A stretch of 64,000 nt of DNA from Clostridia bacterium. GTDB lineage: Bacteria > Bacillota > Clostridia > Oscillospirales > Acutalibacteraceae. Location of the stretch: the NCBI GenBank assembly GCA_017537365.1, contig JAFYKZ010000020.1, forward strand, positions 1 to 64,000. Direction: 5' to 3'. Positions within the stretch are counted from its first letter, which is position 1; each line of letters opens with the position of its first letter. Below the pieces are notes generated by a model. The model made no database searches and had not been told where the DNA came from. It saw only the letters and a program-made list of their open reading frames with translations. The position numbers and the translations under genes are program-made. Of this stretch, positions 44,946-52,248 are shown in pieces.

Positions 44946-45584
44946 ATGTTTAGTGTTATTTTTGATATGGACGGAACTCTTTTAGATACCCAAAGAATAT
45001 GTATTCCTGCCTGGGAATATGCGGGGCTTTTGCAAGGTATAAACGGTATGGGCGACCATGTTGTTAATGTTTGCGGAACAAACCACGCGGGCTCAAACAA
45101 ATATTTAAAAGATAATTTTCCCACTCTTGATATAGAAAAGTTTCGTGCAGATTCGCTTTATTATATAAATGAAAATATGATAGTTCGTTTTAAAAGCGGT
45201 GCAAAAGAACTTTTGGATTATTTAAAAAAGAGAAATATAAAGATAGCTCTTGCAACAGGAACTTCTCGGCAATCGGTAGAGCATCATTTAAAAGAGGTTG
45301 GAATAGAAGATTATTTCGGAGCCTTAGTTTGCGGAACCGAAATAGAAAACGGAAAGCCTGCGCCCGATATATTTTTAAAATGCGCCTCTCTTTTAGGGGT
45401 GAACCCCGAAGACTGTTTCGTTTTTGAGGATTCTGCAAACGGTATAAAAGGCGGATTTACTGCCGGAATGAAATGCATTGGCGTTCCTGATGTGGTGGAA
45501 TTTGATGAAGAAACCAAAAAAATGCTTTTTAAAGAAATGAAAACGCTGGACGAAGCGATCGAGTTATTTGAAGGTTTAAAATAG
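44946..45584 (+). CDS. HAD-superfamily phosphatase (subfamily IA)
   Basis: A 212-residue haloacid dehalogenase-type hydrolase. Motif I FDMDGTLLDTQ holds the nucleophile Asp, motif II is LATGTSRQS, motif III is Lys in NGKPAPDIF and motif IV FVFEDSANGIKGG carries the metal-binding acidic residues. An alpha-helical cap lies between motifs I and II, as in beta-phosphoglucomutase and related phosphatases. The substrate cannot be predicted. ATG 44946 was chosen over an upstream in-frame ATG at 44901, since GGTGAT and motif I are close to it and the upstream part is a non-coding-like AT-rich leader. Confidence 0.88.
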   Translation: MFSVIFDMDGTLLDTQRICIPAWEYAGLLQGINGMGDHVVNVCGTNHAGSNKYLKDNFPTLDIEKFRADSLYYINENMIVRFKSGAKELLDYLKKRNIKIALATGTSRQSVEHHLKEVGIEDYFGALVCGTEIENGKPAPDIFLKCASLLGVNPEDCFVFEDSANGIKGGFTAGMKCIGVPDVVEFDEETKKMLFKEMKTLDEAIELFEGLK

Positions 45585-45601
45585 GTTGATATAAATTTTC
45601 T

Positions 45602-45653
45602 CTCCCTCCGGCTTTTGCTAAGCAAAAGCCACCTCCCTCTAAGACGGGAGGCT
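45602..45653. repeat. intergenic hairpin repeat (CTCCCTCC family), copy 1
   Basis: Contains the inverted repeat GGCTTTTGCT/AGCAAAAGCC followed by CACCTCCCTCTAAGACGGGAGG. The same arrangement, with changes, is at 49322-49372. Lies just after the HAD gene. Confidence 0.55.
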
Positions 45654-45675
45654 GTTAATAGGGTTTTATTAAAAC

Positions 45676-45707
45676 AAAAACTGTGCAGTTTTTCTGCACA
45701 GTTTTTT
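45676..45707. terminator. bidirectional terminator between HAD gene and CNNM genes
   Basis: A 12-bp stem AAAACTGTGCAG/CTGCACAGTTTT with a 5-base loop and T run. Confidence 0.85.
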
Positions 45708-45710
45708 ACT

Positions 45711-46985
45711 TTAATCGTCTTCCTCGTCTTCGGTTTCAAGTTCTTCAACCAAAATCTTTTCAACTCGAACACCGTCAGCTTGTTTTACGGTTATTATAAG
45801 ATTTTCAAATGTGAAGCTTGCGTTTTCCTCAGGCTCGCCGTCAAGCATAGAAACAACCCAACCGCCTATGGTTGCGGTTTCACCTTCAAAGCTTTCTTCG
45901 TCGTCTATATCAATGTCAAATTCGTCGAAAAAGTCGTAAATTCGCATATCGCCGTCTGCTTCGAAATGGGTGTCGTCTATGGCGATAAATTCGCGCTCGA
46001 TTTCGTCGGTTTCGTCAAAAATTTCGCCAACCAACTGTTCAAGCACATCCTCCATAGTGATAATTCCCATTGTTCCGCCGTACTCGTCTAAAACGATAAC
46101 CAAATGGCTTTTGGTTTCTTTCATTTTATCGAGAACATCAGGCAGAGGCATTGTTTTATGAACAGTAACCGCAGGGAGCAAAAGCTTACGGATGTTAACT
46201 CTTTCTTTTTCAACATATGCTTTATAAAAATGGTTCAGGTGGAGAACACCTATGATTTCGTCAGGCGTGTCCTCATAAACCGGTATACGCGAATAAATAC
46301 ATTCGTGTATTTTTTTAACATTTATTTCATAAGGGTCGCGGATATCTATGCCTTGCATATCTACTCGCGGAGTTATAATTTCGAAAGCCAAAACCTCGTC
46401 AAAATCAAGGGCGTTTTGCAACAGGTCGCATTGTTCCTCGTCAAGAACACCTTCGTCCTCAACGATATCGATGATATTTTCGAAATCATCCTCGGAAACC
46501 GAATCATTGTCGGAAATGTTTGATTTCCAGAAAAATGAACCGATTTTAACTATGCCCATTGTTAAAATTGTTATGGGCTTGAAAATCATATCTAAAATGT
46601 GAATAGGTATTGCGGTTATATAGCAAAACTGCTCGGGCATCTGTTTAGCTAAAACCTTGGGGATAATCTCACCAAAGGTTAAAACAATAAGAGTCATAGC
46701 AATGGTGGCTACCCAAGAGGGAAGCTTTAAATCTAAAACAATTAAGGTTGCTATTGCAGAAGAAGCGGTGTTCGCTAAATTGTTGCCGATTAGAATGGCG
46801 CTTAATGTTTTATTATAATTATCGGCTATTTTAGAGGCAAGTCTTAGAGCTAAATTGTCTTTTTTCTCGCGTTTGGTTTTGAGTCTTGCGGTGTTAACGC
46901 TGGCATACGCTATCTCGGTCGAAGAGAAAAATGCCGAGACTAAAACCAATAAAAATATGAGTATATAGCGGAGGTAATCATCCAT
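45711..46985 (-). CDS. CNNM/CBS domain protein with CorC-type C-terminal domain
   Basis: A 424-residue HlyC/CorC-family protein: N-terminal DUF21 (CNNM) membrane domain of about 190 residues (FFSSTEIAYASVNTARLKTK, AILIGNNLANTASSAIATLI), a CBS pair (about 205-330; FEIITPRVDMQGID, LVIVLDEYGGTMGIITMEDVLEQLVGEI) and the C-terminal transporter-associated domain (FEADGDMRIYDFF, TIGGWVV). Relatives take part in Mg2+ or Co2+ extrusion or homeostasis. Its ATG lies inside the end of the upstream paralogue (8-base overlap), so both are translated from one mRNA. The gene ends in an acidic tail. Confidence 0.92.
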   Translation of the reverse strand: MDDYLRYILIFLLVLVSAFFSSTEIAYASVNTARLKTKREKKDNLALRLASKIADNYNKTLSAILIGNNLANTASSAIATLIVLDLKLPSWVATIAMTLIVLTFGEIIPKVLAKQMPEQFCYITAIPIHILDMIFKPITILTMGIVKIGSFFWKSNISDNDSVSEDDFENIIDIVEDEGVLDEEQCDLLQNALDFDEVLAFEIITPRVDMQGIDIRDPYEINVKKIHECIYSRIPVYEDTPDEIIGVLHLNHFYKAYVEKERVNIRKLLLPAVTVHKTMPLPDVLDKMKETKSHLVIVLDEYGGTMGIITMEDVLEQLVGEIFDETDEIEREFIAIDDTHFEADGDMRIYDFFDEFDIDIDDEESFEGETATIGGWVVSMLDGEPEENASFTFENLIITVKQADGVRVEKILVEELETEDEEDD

Positions 46986-47997
46986 TTAGCTCACCTCCCA
47001 TATCATCCTCATCATAAATCTCGCCGACTAGCTCCTCCAAAATATCCTCAACCGTTAATATTCCTGCAACCTTACCGTCATTATCCCGAACAAAAGCGAG
47101 ATTTCGGCGGTGGTTACTCATTTCGGTCAAGGCTTCGTCAATAGGAAGCTCGGCTTGAATGTAATATGGGTAATCAATAACAGAAGCCAGTATAACGTTA
47201 TGTTTGAGTCTGGCATAGGTTTTAAGATATTTTCTGATATGCAAAATACCTTTAATATTTCCCGAACGGTCAATAACGGGAATGCGGGAATGGTTGGAGG
47301 CTTTAACAATTTCAAGAATTTCCTTATGCTTTAAGGCTATGGAAATTTTTTGAACATCCTCCCAAGGAATCATAGCTTCGCCTACCTTTGCATTTGAAAA
47401 ATGCAAAGCGGATTTAACGAGTTTTCCTGTGTCCTCGTCGAAATCGTCCTCCTCGGATATGTTTTCAACGATGTCAGTAAGCTCGTCCTCAGTCATAGTA
47501 ACCTGATTTTCGGTATGCTTTTTAAAGGGTCTTGAAGCAAGCTTTGAAATGCTTGTAAAAATTAAAGACAACGGCTTTAATATTTTCATAAGCGCTAAAA
47601 GTATACCTGAGGAAACCTGAGCATAAGTTTCGTTGCAGGAATGTGCAAAGCTTTTAGGAAGCATCTCACCGAAAATGAATATGATAGCGGTTGTAACAAC
47701 GGTTGCGATGGAAACGGTTGCCGCGTCCTCACCCCAAACCTTAGTTGCAAGAACGGTTGCTAATGTACCGCAGGCGATGTTAACAATGTTATTGCCGATA
47801 AGCAATACCGATAAAGCCTCATCAAAATTATCAAGAATTTTAAGCACTCGTTCAGCACTTTTAACTCCCTTTGAGGACTTGCTCATCATGTGTATTCGGT
47901 TAACCGATGCTAATGAAATTTCTGTTCCGGAAAAATAAGCGCTGCAAAAAATAAGCGCTATAAAGAGTATAATACTCCCCGCAGGACTATCGTCCAC
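46978..47997 (-). CDS. CNNM/CBS domain protein lacking the CorC domain
   Basis: A 339-residue paralogue of the next gene. The DUF21 membrane domain (YFSGTEISLASVNRIHMMSK, VLLIGNNIVNIACGTLATVL) and the CBS pair (EAMIPWEDVQKISIAL; LAFVRDNDGKVAGILTVEDILEELVGEIYDE) are complete, but the protein ends right after the second CBS domain, so the C-terminal domain present in its neighbour is missing. The end is a normal stop overlapping the next start by 8 bases, which argues that this is a settled short form and not a fresh truncation. The two may act as a heteromeric pair. Confidence 0.9.
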   Translation of the reverse strand: MDDSPAGSIILFIALIFCSAYFSGTEISLASVNRIHMMSKSSKGVKSAERVLKILDNFDEALSVLLIGNNIVNIACGTLATVLATKVWGEDAATVSIATVVTTAIIFIFGEMLPKSFAHSCNETYAQVSSGILLALMKILKPLSLIFTSISKLASRPFKKHTENQVTMTEDELTDIVENISEEDDFDEDTGKLVKSALHFSNAKVGEAMIPWEDVQKISIALKHKEILEIVKASNHSRIPVIDRSGNIKGILHIRKYLKTYARLKHNVILASVIDYPYYIQAELPIDEALTEMSNHRRNLAFVRDNDGKVAGILTVEDILEELVGEIYDEDDMGGELNG

Positions 47998-48115
47998 GAA
48001 AAACCATCTCCTATAATAAATATAGATTAGATACCTAATCGGTTATATAATACATTATATATATGCGTTTGTCAAATATTTGTTGATAAAGTTTGGCGGT
48101 TGGTGTATTATCTAT

Positions 48116-48195
48116 TGTAGGGGAGGGTCTCCGTGCCCTCCCTTTTTTAAAGTTAAAATAAATTTATCGGGAGGGCGCGGAGACCCTCCCCTACA
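48116..48195. repeat. 27-bp inverted repeat element (GTAGGGGAGGG family)
   Basis: Left arm 48116-48142 (TGTAGGGGAGGGTCTCCGTG then CCCTCCC) and right arm 48169-48195 pair at 26 of 27 positions around an AT-rich 26-base centre. It lies in the 233-base gap between the CNNM and birA genes. MITE-like in form, without coding capacity; related CCCTAC-ended palindromes occur at 49101-49292. Confidence 0.7.
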
Positions 48196-48230
48196 AACAT
48201 ATCAATTAAATTTACAATAAGGGGATTAAA

Positions 48231-49028
48231 ATGCCTATATATAATGTATATAATAATATAGATATATTAAATAATAATATAATAGCAGAAAAATCGGGCA
48301 AAAAAGCAGAGAATGTTATTTTGTTTGAATCGGTTGATTCAACCAATAATTATATAAAACAAAATTTCAAATCTCTTTCTTATGGAACTGTTGTTATAGC
48401 AGAAAATCAAACTGCGGGGAAAGGCAGACTCGGCAGAAGTTTTTTAAGCTTTAATAACAGCGGTATATATATGAGTGTATATTTAAAGGCTTTGGAAAGC
48501 TCAGAGGCATCACTTAAAATAACTGCCGCGGCGGCGGTTGTGATTTCAGAAGCGATTGAAAAATGTGCGAAAAAATCTCCCCAAATCAAATGGGTTAACG
48601 ATTTGATCTTAGAGAACAGGAAAATTTGCGGAATTTTATGCGAGGGAATAGTGTCGCCCGAAAGCGCGAGACTTGAAGGTATTGTTTTAGGAATCGGTAT
48701 AAATGTTTATAAACCCGAAAATGATTTTTCAGATGAGATAAAAGATATTGCGGGGTATATAGCGGAAAAGCCTTGCGAAAATCTTAGAAACGATATAGTT
48801 GCAGAGATTTTAAAAGGTTTAGATGATTTAGATTTGGAAAATAATTCGGTTTTGGAAGAGTATCGCGAGCGGTCGTGTGTTTTAGGTAAAGAAATTTTGG
48901 TTTTAAAGAATGGCGAAAGCAAAAAAGCCAAGGCTCTGGAAATCGACGAGAATTTTCATTTAAAGGTTTTGTATTCTGACGGTTTGGAAGAATCTCTTTC
49001 CTTTGGTGAGGTTAGTATCAGGGTTTGA
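48231..49028 (+). CDS. birA: biotin-[acetyl-CoA-carboxylase] ligase without DNA-binding domain
   Basis: A 265-residue biotin protein ligase. The ATP/biotin loop is AGKGRLGRSF near residue 64, the catalytic region contains KWVNDLILENRKICGIL near 122 and GIGINVY near 167, and a short C-terminal SH3-like domain follows. The N-terminal winged helix of bifunctional BirA is absent: after about 25 low-complexity residues (many N and I) the catalytic core begins. It should biotinylate carboxylase carrier proteins but not repress bio genes. The real start could be a little downstream; ATG 48231 follows AAGGGG. Confidence 0.9.
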   Translation: MPIYNVYNNIDILNNNIIAEKSGKKAENVILFESVDSTNNYIKQNFKSLSYGTVVIAENQTAGKGRLGRSFLSFNNSGIYMSVYLKALESSEASLKITAAAAVVISEAIEKCAKKSPQIKWVNDLILENRKICGILCEGIVSPESARLEGIVLGIGINVYKPENDFSDEIKDIAGYIAEKPCENLRNDIVAEILKGLDDLDLENNSVLEEYRERSCVLGKEILVLKNGESKKAKALEIDENFHLKVLYSDGLEESLSFGEVSIRV

Positions 49029-49321
49029 TATTTGTTTCTCCCTTCTGTCGGGCGGTGGATGGTATCCGCCCCTGTGAAAATGCAATTTGGTTTTATTGTA
49101 GGGTATGGATTTATCCATACCGCAAACAAAAAATTTGATTTAATTTGGTGTGTTATTTTGAATCCCTTTATCTTTTGCTTTGCAAAATTTACATTCATTC
49201 AGGCAAAGGAAGTTTATCGGAACGGATAAATCCGTTCCCTACGAAAATAAATTTAATTGATATATTGTAGGGGATGGCGTTCTCGACATCCCGTTTAACA
49301 AATTTTGCATTTTTAAAATAA

Positions 49322-49372
49322 TCCCTCCGTCTTTTTGCTTCGCAAAAATCCACCTCCCTTTACAAAGGAGGC
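49322..49372. repeat. intergenic hairpin repeat (CTCCCTCC family), copy 2
   Basis: CCCTCCGTCTTTTTGC, a loop, GCAAAAATCCACCTCCCTTTACAAAGGAGG; diverged copy of 45602-45653. Confidence 0.55.
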
Positions 49373-49432
49373 TTATAATATAAATTAAACCCTGTTGCCT
49401 AATAGGGAAAATCGAAATTTGAATTAAAAAAT

Positions 49433-49567
49433 AGCCTTCTCCAGCGGAGAAGGTGGCAAAACCTTGGTTTTGACGGATGAGGAGAGCATTTTTCCAATAA
49501 AAATTCAAAATATTTATTATTCTCCTCATCCACCGCAAGCGGTCCCCCTCCATTTACAAAGGAGGCT
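49433..49567. repeat. composite repeat flanking the peptide cluster, left copy
   Basis: Two blocks separated by about 40 AT-rich bases: CCTTCTCCAGCGGAGAAGG with GGCAAAACCTTGGTTTTGAC and GGATGAGGAG, then CTCCTCATCCACCGCAAGCG with GTCCCCCTCC and a short GGAGG end. The same two blocks occur in inverse order and orientation at 55958-56101, so the elements form an inverted pair around the 49.8-55.8 kb cluster. Confidence 0.75.
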
Positions 49568-49721
49568 TTGGGTGATTTTTAATTTTGCATTTTGCATTTT
49601 TGGGGGTTGGCTTTAAATGATAACCCTATATATTGATTGGTAAAAATTGCATTTATACTTTTTGCACAAAAAGACAGACGATTTTTTTATGCGTATGGTT
49701 TGAAAATGATTAAAATTGTGC

Positions 49722-49750
49722 TTGCATTTTTTGAGAAGTGTTGCTATAAT
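49722..49750 (+). promoter_or_regulatory. promoter of the secreted-protein gene
   Basis: TTGCAT (49722-49727), 17-base spacer, TATAAT (49745-49750). The leader of about 85 bases holds a 7-bp inverted repeat (ATAGTAC/GTACTAT) followed by a T-rich run, then AAGGAG eight bases before the ATG. Confidence 0.65.
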
Positions 49751-49842
49751 AAACTTAACCATAGTACATATATCCGTCTCTCTCTTACTAACTGTGGTAC
49801 TATTTTATTTTTTCGGCTATATGCCGGTAAGGAGTAATTTAT

Positions 49843-51957
49843 ATGAAAAAGATTCTCAAAAAGTCGCTTGCATGTATGCTAGCTGCTATCCTTTGCTTAA
49901 CAGCATGTGTTGGCGCTATGGCATCTGTTAGCGCAGAAGACGCTATCACCTATACAATTGATGACGTTGCAATTAACCAGGGTGGAAGCGATACGATTAA
50001 CGTTACAATTAGCAATTTTGCTGATGTAGCAGGTCTTATCGCTGAGATTACACTTCCTGATGCTGTTGATAGCATTGGTGATGTAAAACTCAATAACACT
50101 GCTGAGCTCGTTAAGATGACAGATGACGAGCCAGGTCATTATGTTCTTAATGGTAAAACCATTAAATTTGTTGGTTTATTTAACTCTCTCGATGAGTTCA
50201 AACTTGGCGATGTAGTAAATACTTTAACTATCAACATCGATGTAACTGTTGTTGATGAAGCTAGAGAAGCTGCACCAATTACAGCTGTTTTCGCTGCAGG
50301 TGATTTCAACGAAGGTACTCTCGCTGTTAATGGTACTGATGGTACTTTAACTGTTAAAGCAGTTTGCAAGCATGAAGATGTAACAACTGTTAAAGAAAAT
50401 GAAGTTGCTGCTACTTGCTATGCAGAAGGTTCTTATGACGAAGTTGTTAAATGTTCATGTGGCCATGTAGTTTCAAGCACACATAAAACTATTGCGAAAA
50501 TAGCTCATACTCCTGCTGAGGCAGTTGTAGAAAACAATGTTGATGCAACTTGCTATGCAGAAGGTTCTTATGATTCAGTTGTATACTGCTCAGTAGAAGC
50601 ATGTAAGGCTGAAATTTCTCGTACACCTGTTACTGTTGAAAAGACTGAGCACACTCCTGCTGAAGCTGTTGTTGAAAACAATGTTGATGCAACTTGTTAT
50701 AAAGAAGGTTCTTATGATTCAGTAGTTTACTGTTCAGTTGAAGCATGCAAACATGAAATTTCTCGTACAAATGTTCCTGTTGAGAAAATAGCTCATACTC
50801 CTGCTGAGGCAGTAGAAGAGAACAGAGTAGAAGCTCAACCTGGCGTTGCAGGTTCTTATGATTCAGTTGTATACTGCTCAGTAGTAGGATGCGGAGCTGA
50901 GATTTCTAGAACTCCTAACGAAATTCCTGCTCTTCCTGTAGAGCCAGAAGGTCCTGTTGTTGATAGCAACTTAGTATTCTACAGAACTTCTCTTGCTTAC
51001 GGTAATAGCTCATTAGAGTTTAACTTCCGTATCGCAACTACTGTTTTAGACCTTTATAACAATGTAGAAGTTGTTATTGTTCCTCAGAAGTATGATATGA
51101 CTACTCTTAACCTTGTTGAAAATCCTGCTGAAATAGTTATTGCTAAGGCTGACCTTGCAGCTGCAGGTTCAAAATATAAGCAGTATACATATACTGATAT
51201 TCAGCTTTATGAATTAGGTTTAAATATCGACTATATGTTAAGAGCTTATGATGCAAACGGCGAACTCGTAGCTGTTTCCGAGACATTCAAAACCTCTATC
51301 GCTAAATTGTTGGCAGACAATGCTGCTGATCAAACAAAGAGTGCTGCTTATAGAACATTATGTGTTGATACATTGGTTGTTTGCGACGAGGTTATGAAGA
51401 ATGTTGCTAAAAGCTATGAAGATTCTGATTTGGCAGACGCTGTAGCTGCTGGTTCTGTACTTGATGGCGTAGATACTTCTATAGCAACTCAAACTATTGA
51501 GGAGTGCAATACTGTAAATGAATTCGTATCTTATGATCCTGAATTCCTTCAAGAAACTTCTACTCATCAAATTCGTTCTTCTGTAGCTATCGGTAAGGTT
51601 CCTTATATCAACTTCCGTGTTAAAGACCAAAAGAATGCTTTTGATCTTAACAAGTTAGAGGTTAATGTTAAGTATACATCTAAGGATAGTGCCGGCGAGC
51701 ATCCTTATAACAAGACTTTCTCTGGTTCTGCCCTTACTGACGGTACATTTATCAACTGCACATTTGATGAAGTAGGTTTCCACGATAGTGATAAGGATAT
51801 TCTCTTTACCGTATCCTATGACGGTGAAAAGAAATGCGAATGGACTTATAGCATTGAAACATATCTTGATGGTTTGAAAGATAGTACAAATACGGGTGCG
51901 CAAATGACTGCTTTGATTAAGTTAGGTCAATCATTCCGTACCTATCAAGGACTATAA
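49843..51957 (+). CDS. large secreted protein with cohesin-like domain and four Cys repeats
   Basis: A 704-residue exported protein. The signal peptide spans about 1-32; cleavage after SVSA is likely, although LTAC at 19-22 could also serve as a lipobox. Residues 35-175 form a beta-rich domain resembling cohesins (ITYTIDDVAINQGGSDTINV-like start). Residues 174-362 are four repeats of about 46 residues built on HTPAEAV-ENxVxATC-GSYDSVVYCS-C-EISRT; each of the first three has three or four cysteines, and the last has lost one (ATC to AQP). The C-terminal 330 residues are not recognised. Repeats of this kind occur in many surface proteins of gut Firmicutes. Codon use (more ATC, CTC, GCT and GATC sites) differs from most of the window and matches the small peptide gene downstream. 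Whether it belongs to the peptide pathway or only neighbours it is unknown. Confidence 0.85.
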   Translation: MKKILKKSLACMLAAILCLTACVGAMASVSAEDAITYTIDDVAINQGGSDTINVTISNFADVAGLIAEITLPDAVDSIGDVKLNNTAELVKMTDDEPGHYVLNGKTIKFVGLFNSLDEFKLGDVVNTLTINIDVTVVDEAREAAPITAVFAAGDFNEGTLAVNGTDGTLTVKAVCKHEDVTTVKENEVAATCYAEGSYDEVVKCSCGHVVSSTHKTIAKIAHTPAEAVVENNVDATCYAEGSYDSVVYCSVEACKAEISRTPVTVEKTEHTPAEAVVENNVDATCYKEGSYDSVVYCSVEACKHEISRTNVPVEKIAHTPAEAVEENRVEAQPGVAGSYDSVVYCSVVGCGAEISRTPNEIPALPVEPEGPVVDSNLVFYRTSLAYGNSSLEFNFRIATTVLDLYNNVEVVIVPQKYDMTTLNLVENPAEIVIAKADLAAAGSKYKQYTYTDIQLYELGLNIDYMLRAYDANGELVAVSETFKTSIAKLLADNAADQTKSAAYRTLCVDTLVVCDEVMKNVAKSYEDSDLADAVAAGSVLDGVDTSIATQTIEECNTVNEFVSYDPEFLQETSTHQIRSSVAIGKVPYINFRVKDQKNAFDLNKLEVNVKYTSKDSAGEHPYNKTFSGSALTDGTFINCTFDEVGFHDSDKDILFTVSYDGEKKCEWTYSIETYLDGLKDSTNTGAQMTALIKLGQSFRTYQGL

Positions 51958-51995
51958 TTTAATTTATTTAGTTTATATGTGGTGGTGAATTTGAA

Positions 51996-52115
51996 ATGAA
52001 GGCTTACTTAGAGATCGTTGAATTAAAGAACGATATTATTACTACTTCTGGTGAAGAAGAGTGCTGTGACTACGGATGTCCTACCGATGGTGATCAGATG
52101 GAAGGTATCTGGTAA
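51996..52115 (+). CDS. candidate RiPP precursor peptide (39 aa, Cys-rich C-terminus)
   Basis: A 39-residue peptide. The first 18-19 residues read as a leader (MKAYLEIVELKNDIITTSG) and the rest as an acidic core with C23, C24 and C28 (EEECCDYGCPTDGDQMEGIW). Short peptides with a conserved VELKNDxITTSG-like leader are something I have seen beside radical SAM genes in gut clostridia, but I know no formal family name. It has a GGTGGTGAA stretch upstream, strongly favoured codons, and an intrinsic terminator after the stop, before a radical SAM/SPASM gene. That order would give much more peptide mRNA than enzyme mRNA. It is 38 bases after the large secreted-protein gene. Modification, if any, would likely involve the cysteines (thioether links as in sactipeptides or ranthipeptides); this is inference. 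Confidence 0.75.
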   Translation: MKAYLEIVELKNDIITTSGEEECCDYGCPTDGDQMEGIW

Positions 52116-52136
52116 TAATTATCAGGCTAAAAATAG

Positions 52137-52164
52137 AAAGCTCCCTTACGGGAGCTTTTGTTTT
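52137..52164 (+). terminator. terminator between precursor gene and maturase gene
   Basis: A 9-bp stem AAAGCTCCC/GGGAGCTTT with a TTAC loop and a TTGTTTT tail, 21 bases past the peptide stop. Confidence 0.85.
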
Positions 52165-52248
52165 AGCATATAATTTTAGAGACGACTGTCTTTACGGTAA
52201 ATATTTTTAAATTAAATTCATTATAAATAATTTATATAGGAGCGCATT

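Larger units (their letters stand above)
49029..49842. other. 800-base intergenic region packed with palindromic repeats
   Basis: No gene is visible. It holds, in order: a GGGCGG/CCGCCC hairpin near 49050-49073, palindromes at 49101-49121 (GGTATGGATTTATCCATACC) and 49219-49238 (GGAACGGATAAATCCGTTCC), another at about 49266-49292, the CTCCCTCC repeat at 49322-49372, the composite repeat at 49433-49567, and then the promoter of the secreted-protein gene. Short reading frames here are made by the repeats and have no ribosome binding sites. Confidence 0.7.

Noticed and set aside
50360-50940. Cys repeats of the secreted protein as a CRISPR-like or DNA repeat array
   Set aside because: The repeats are in frame protein repeats with synonymous changes between copies.
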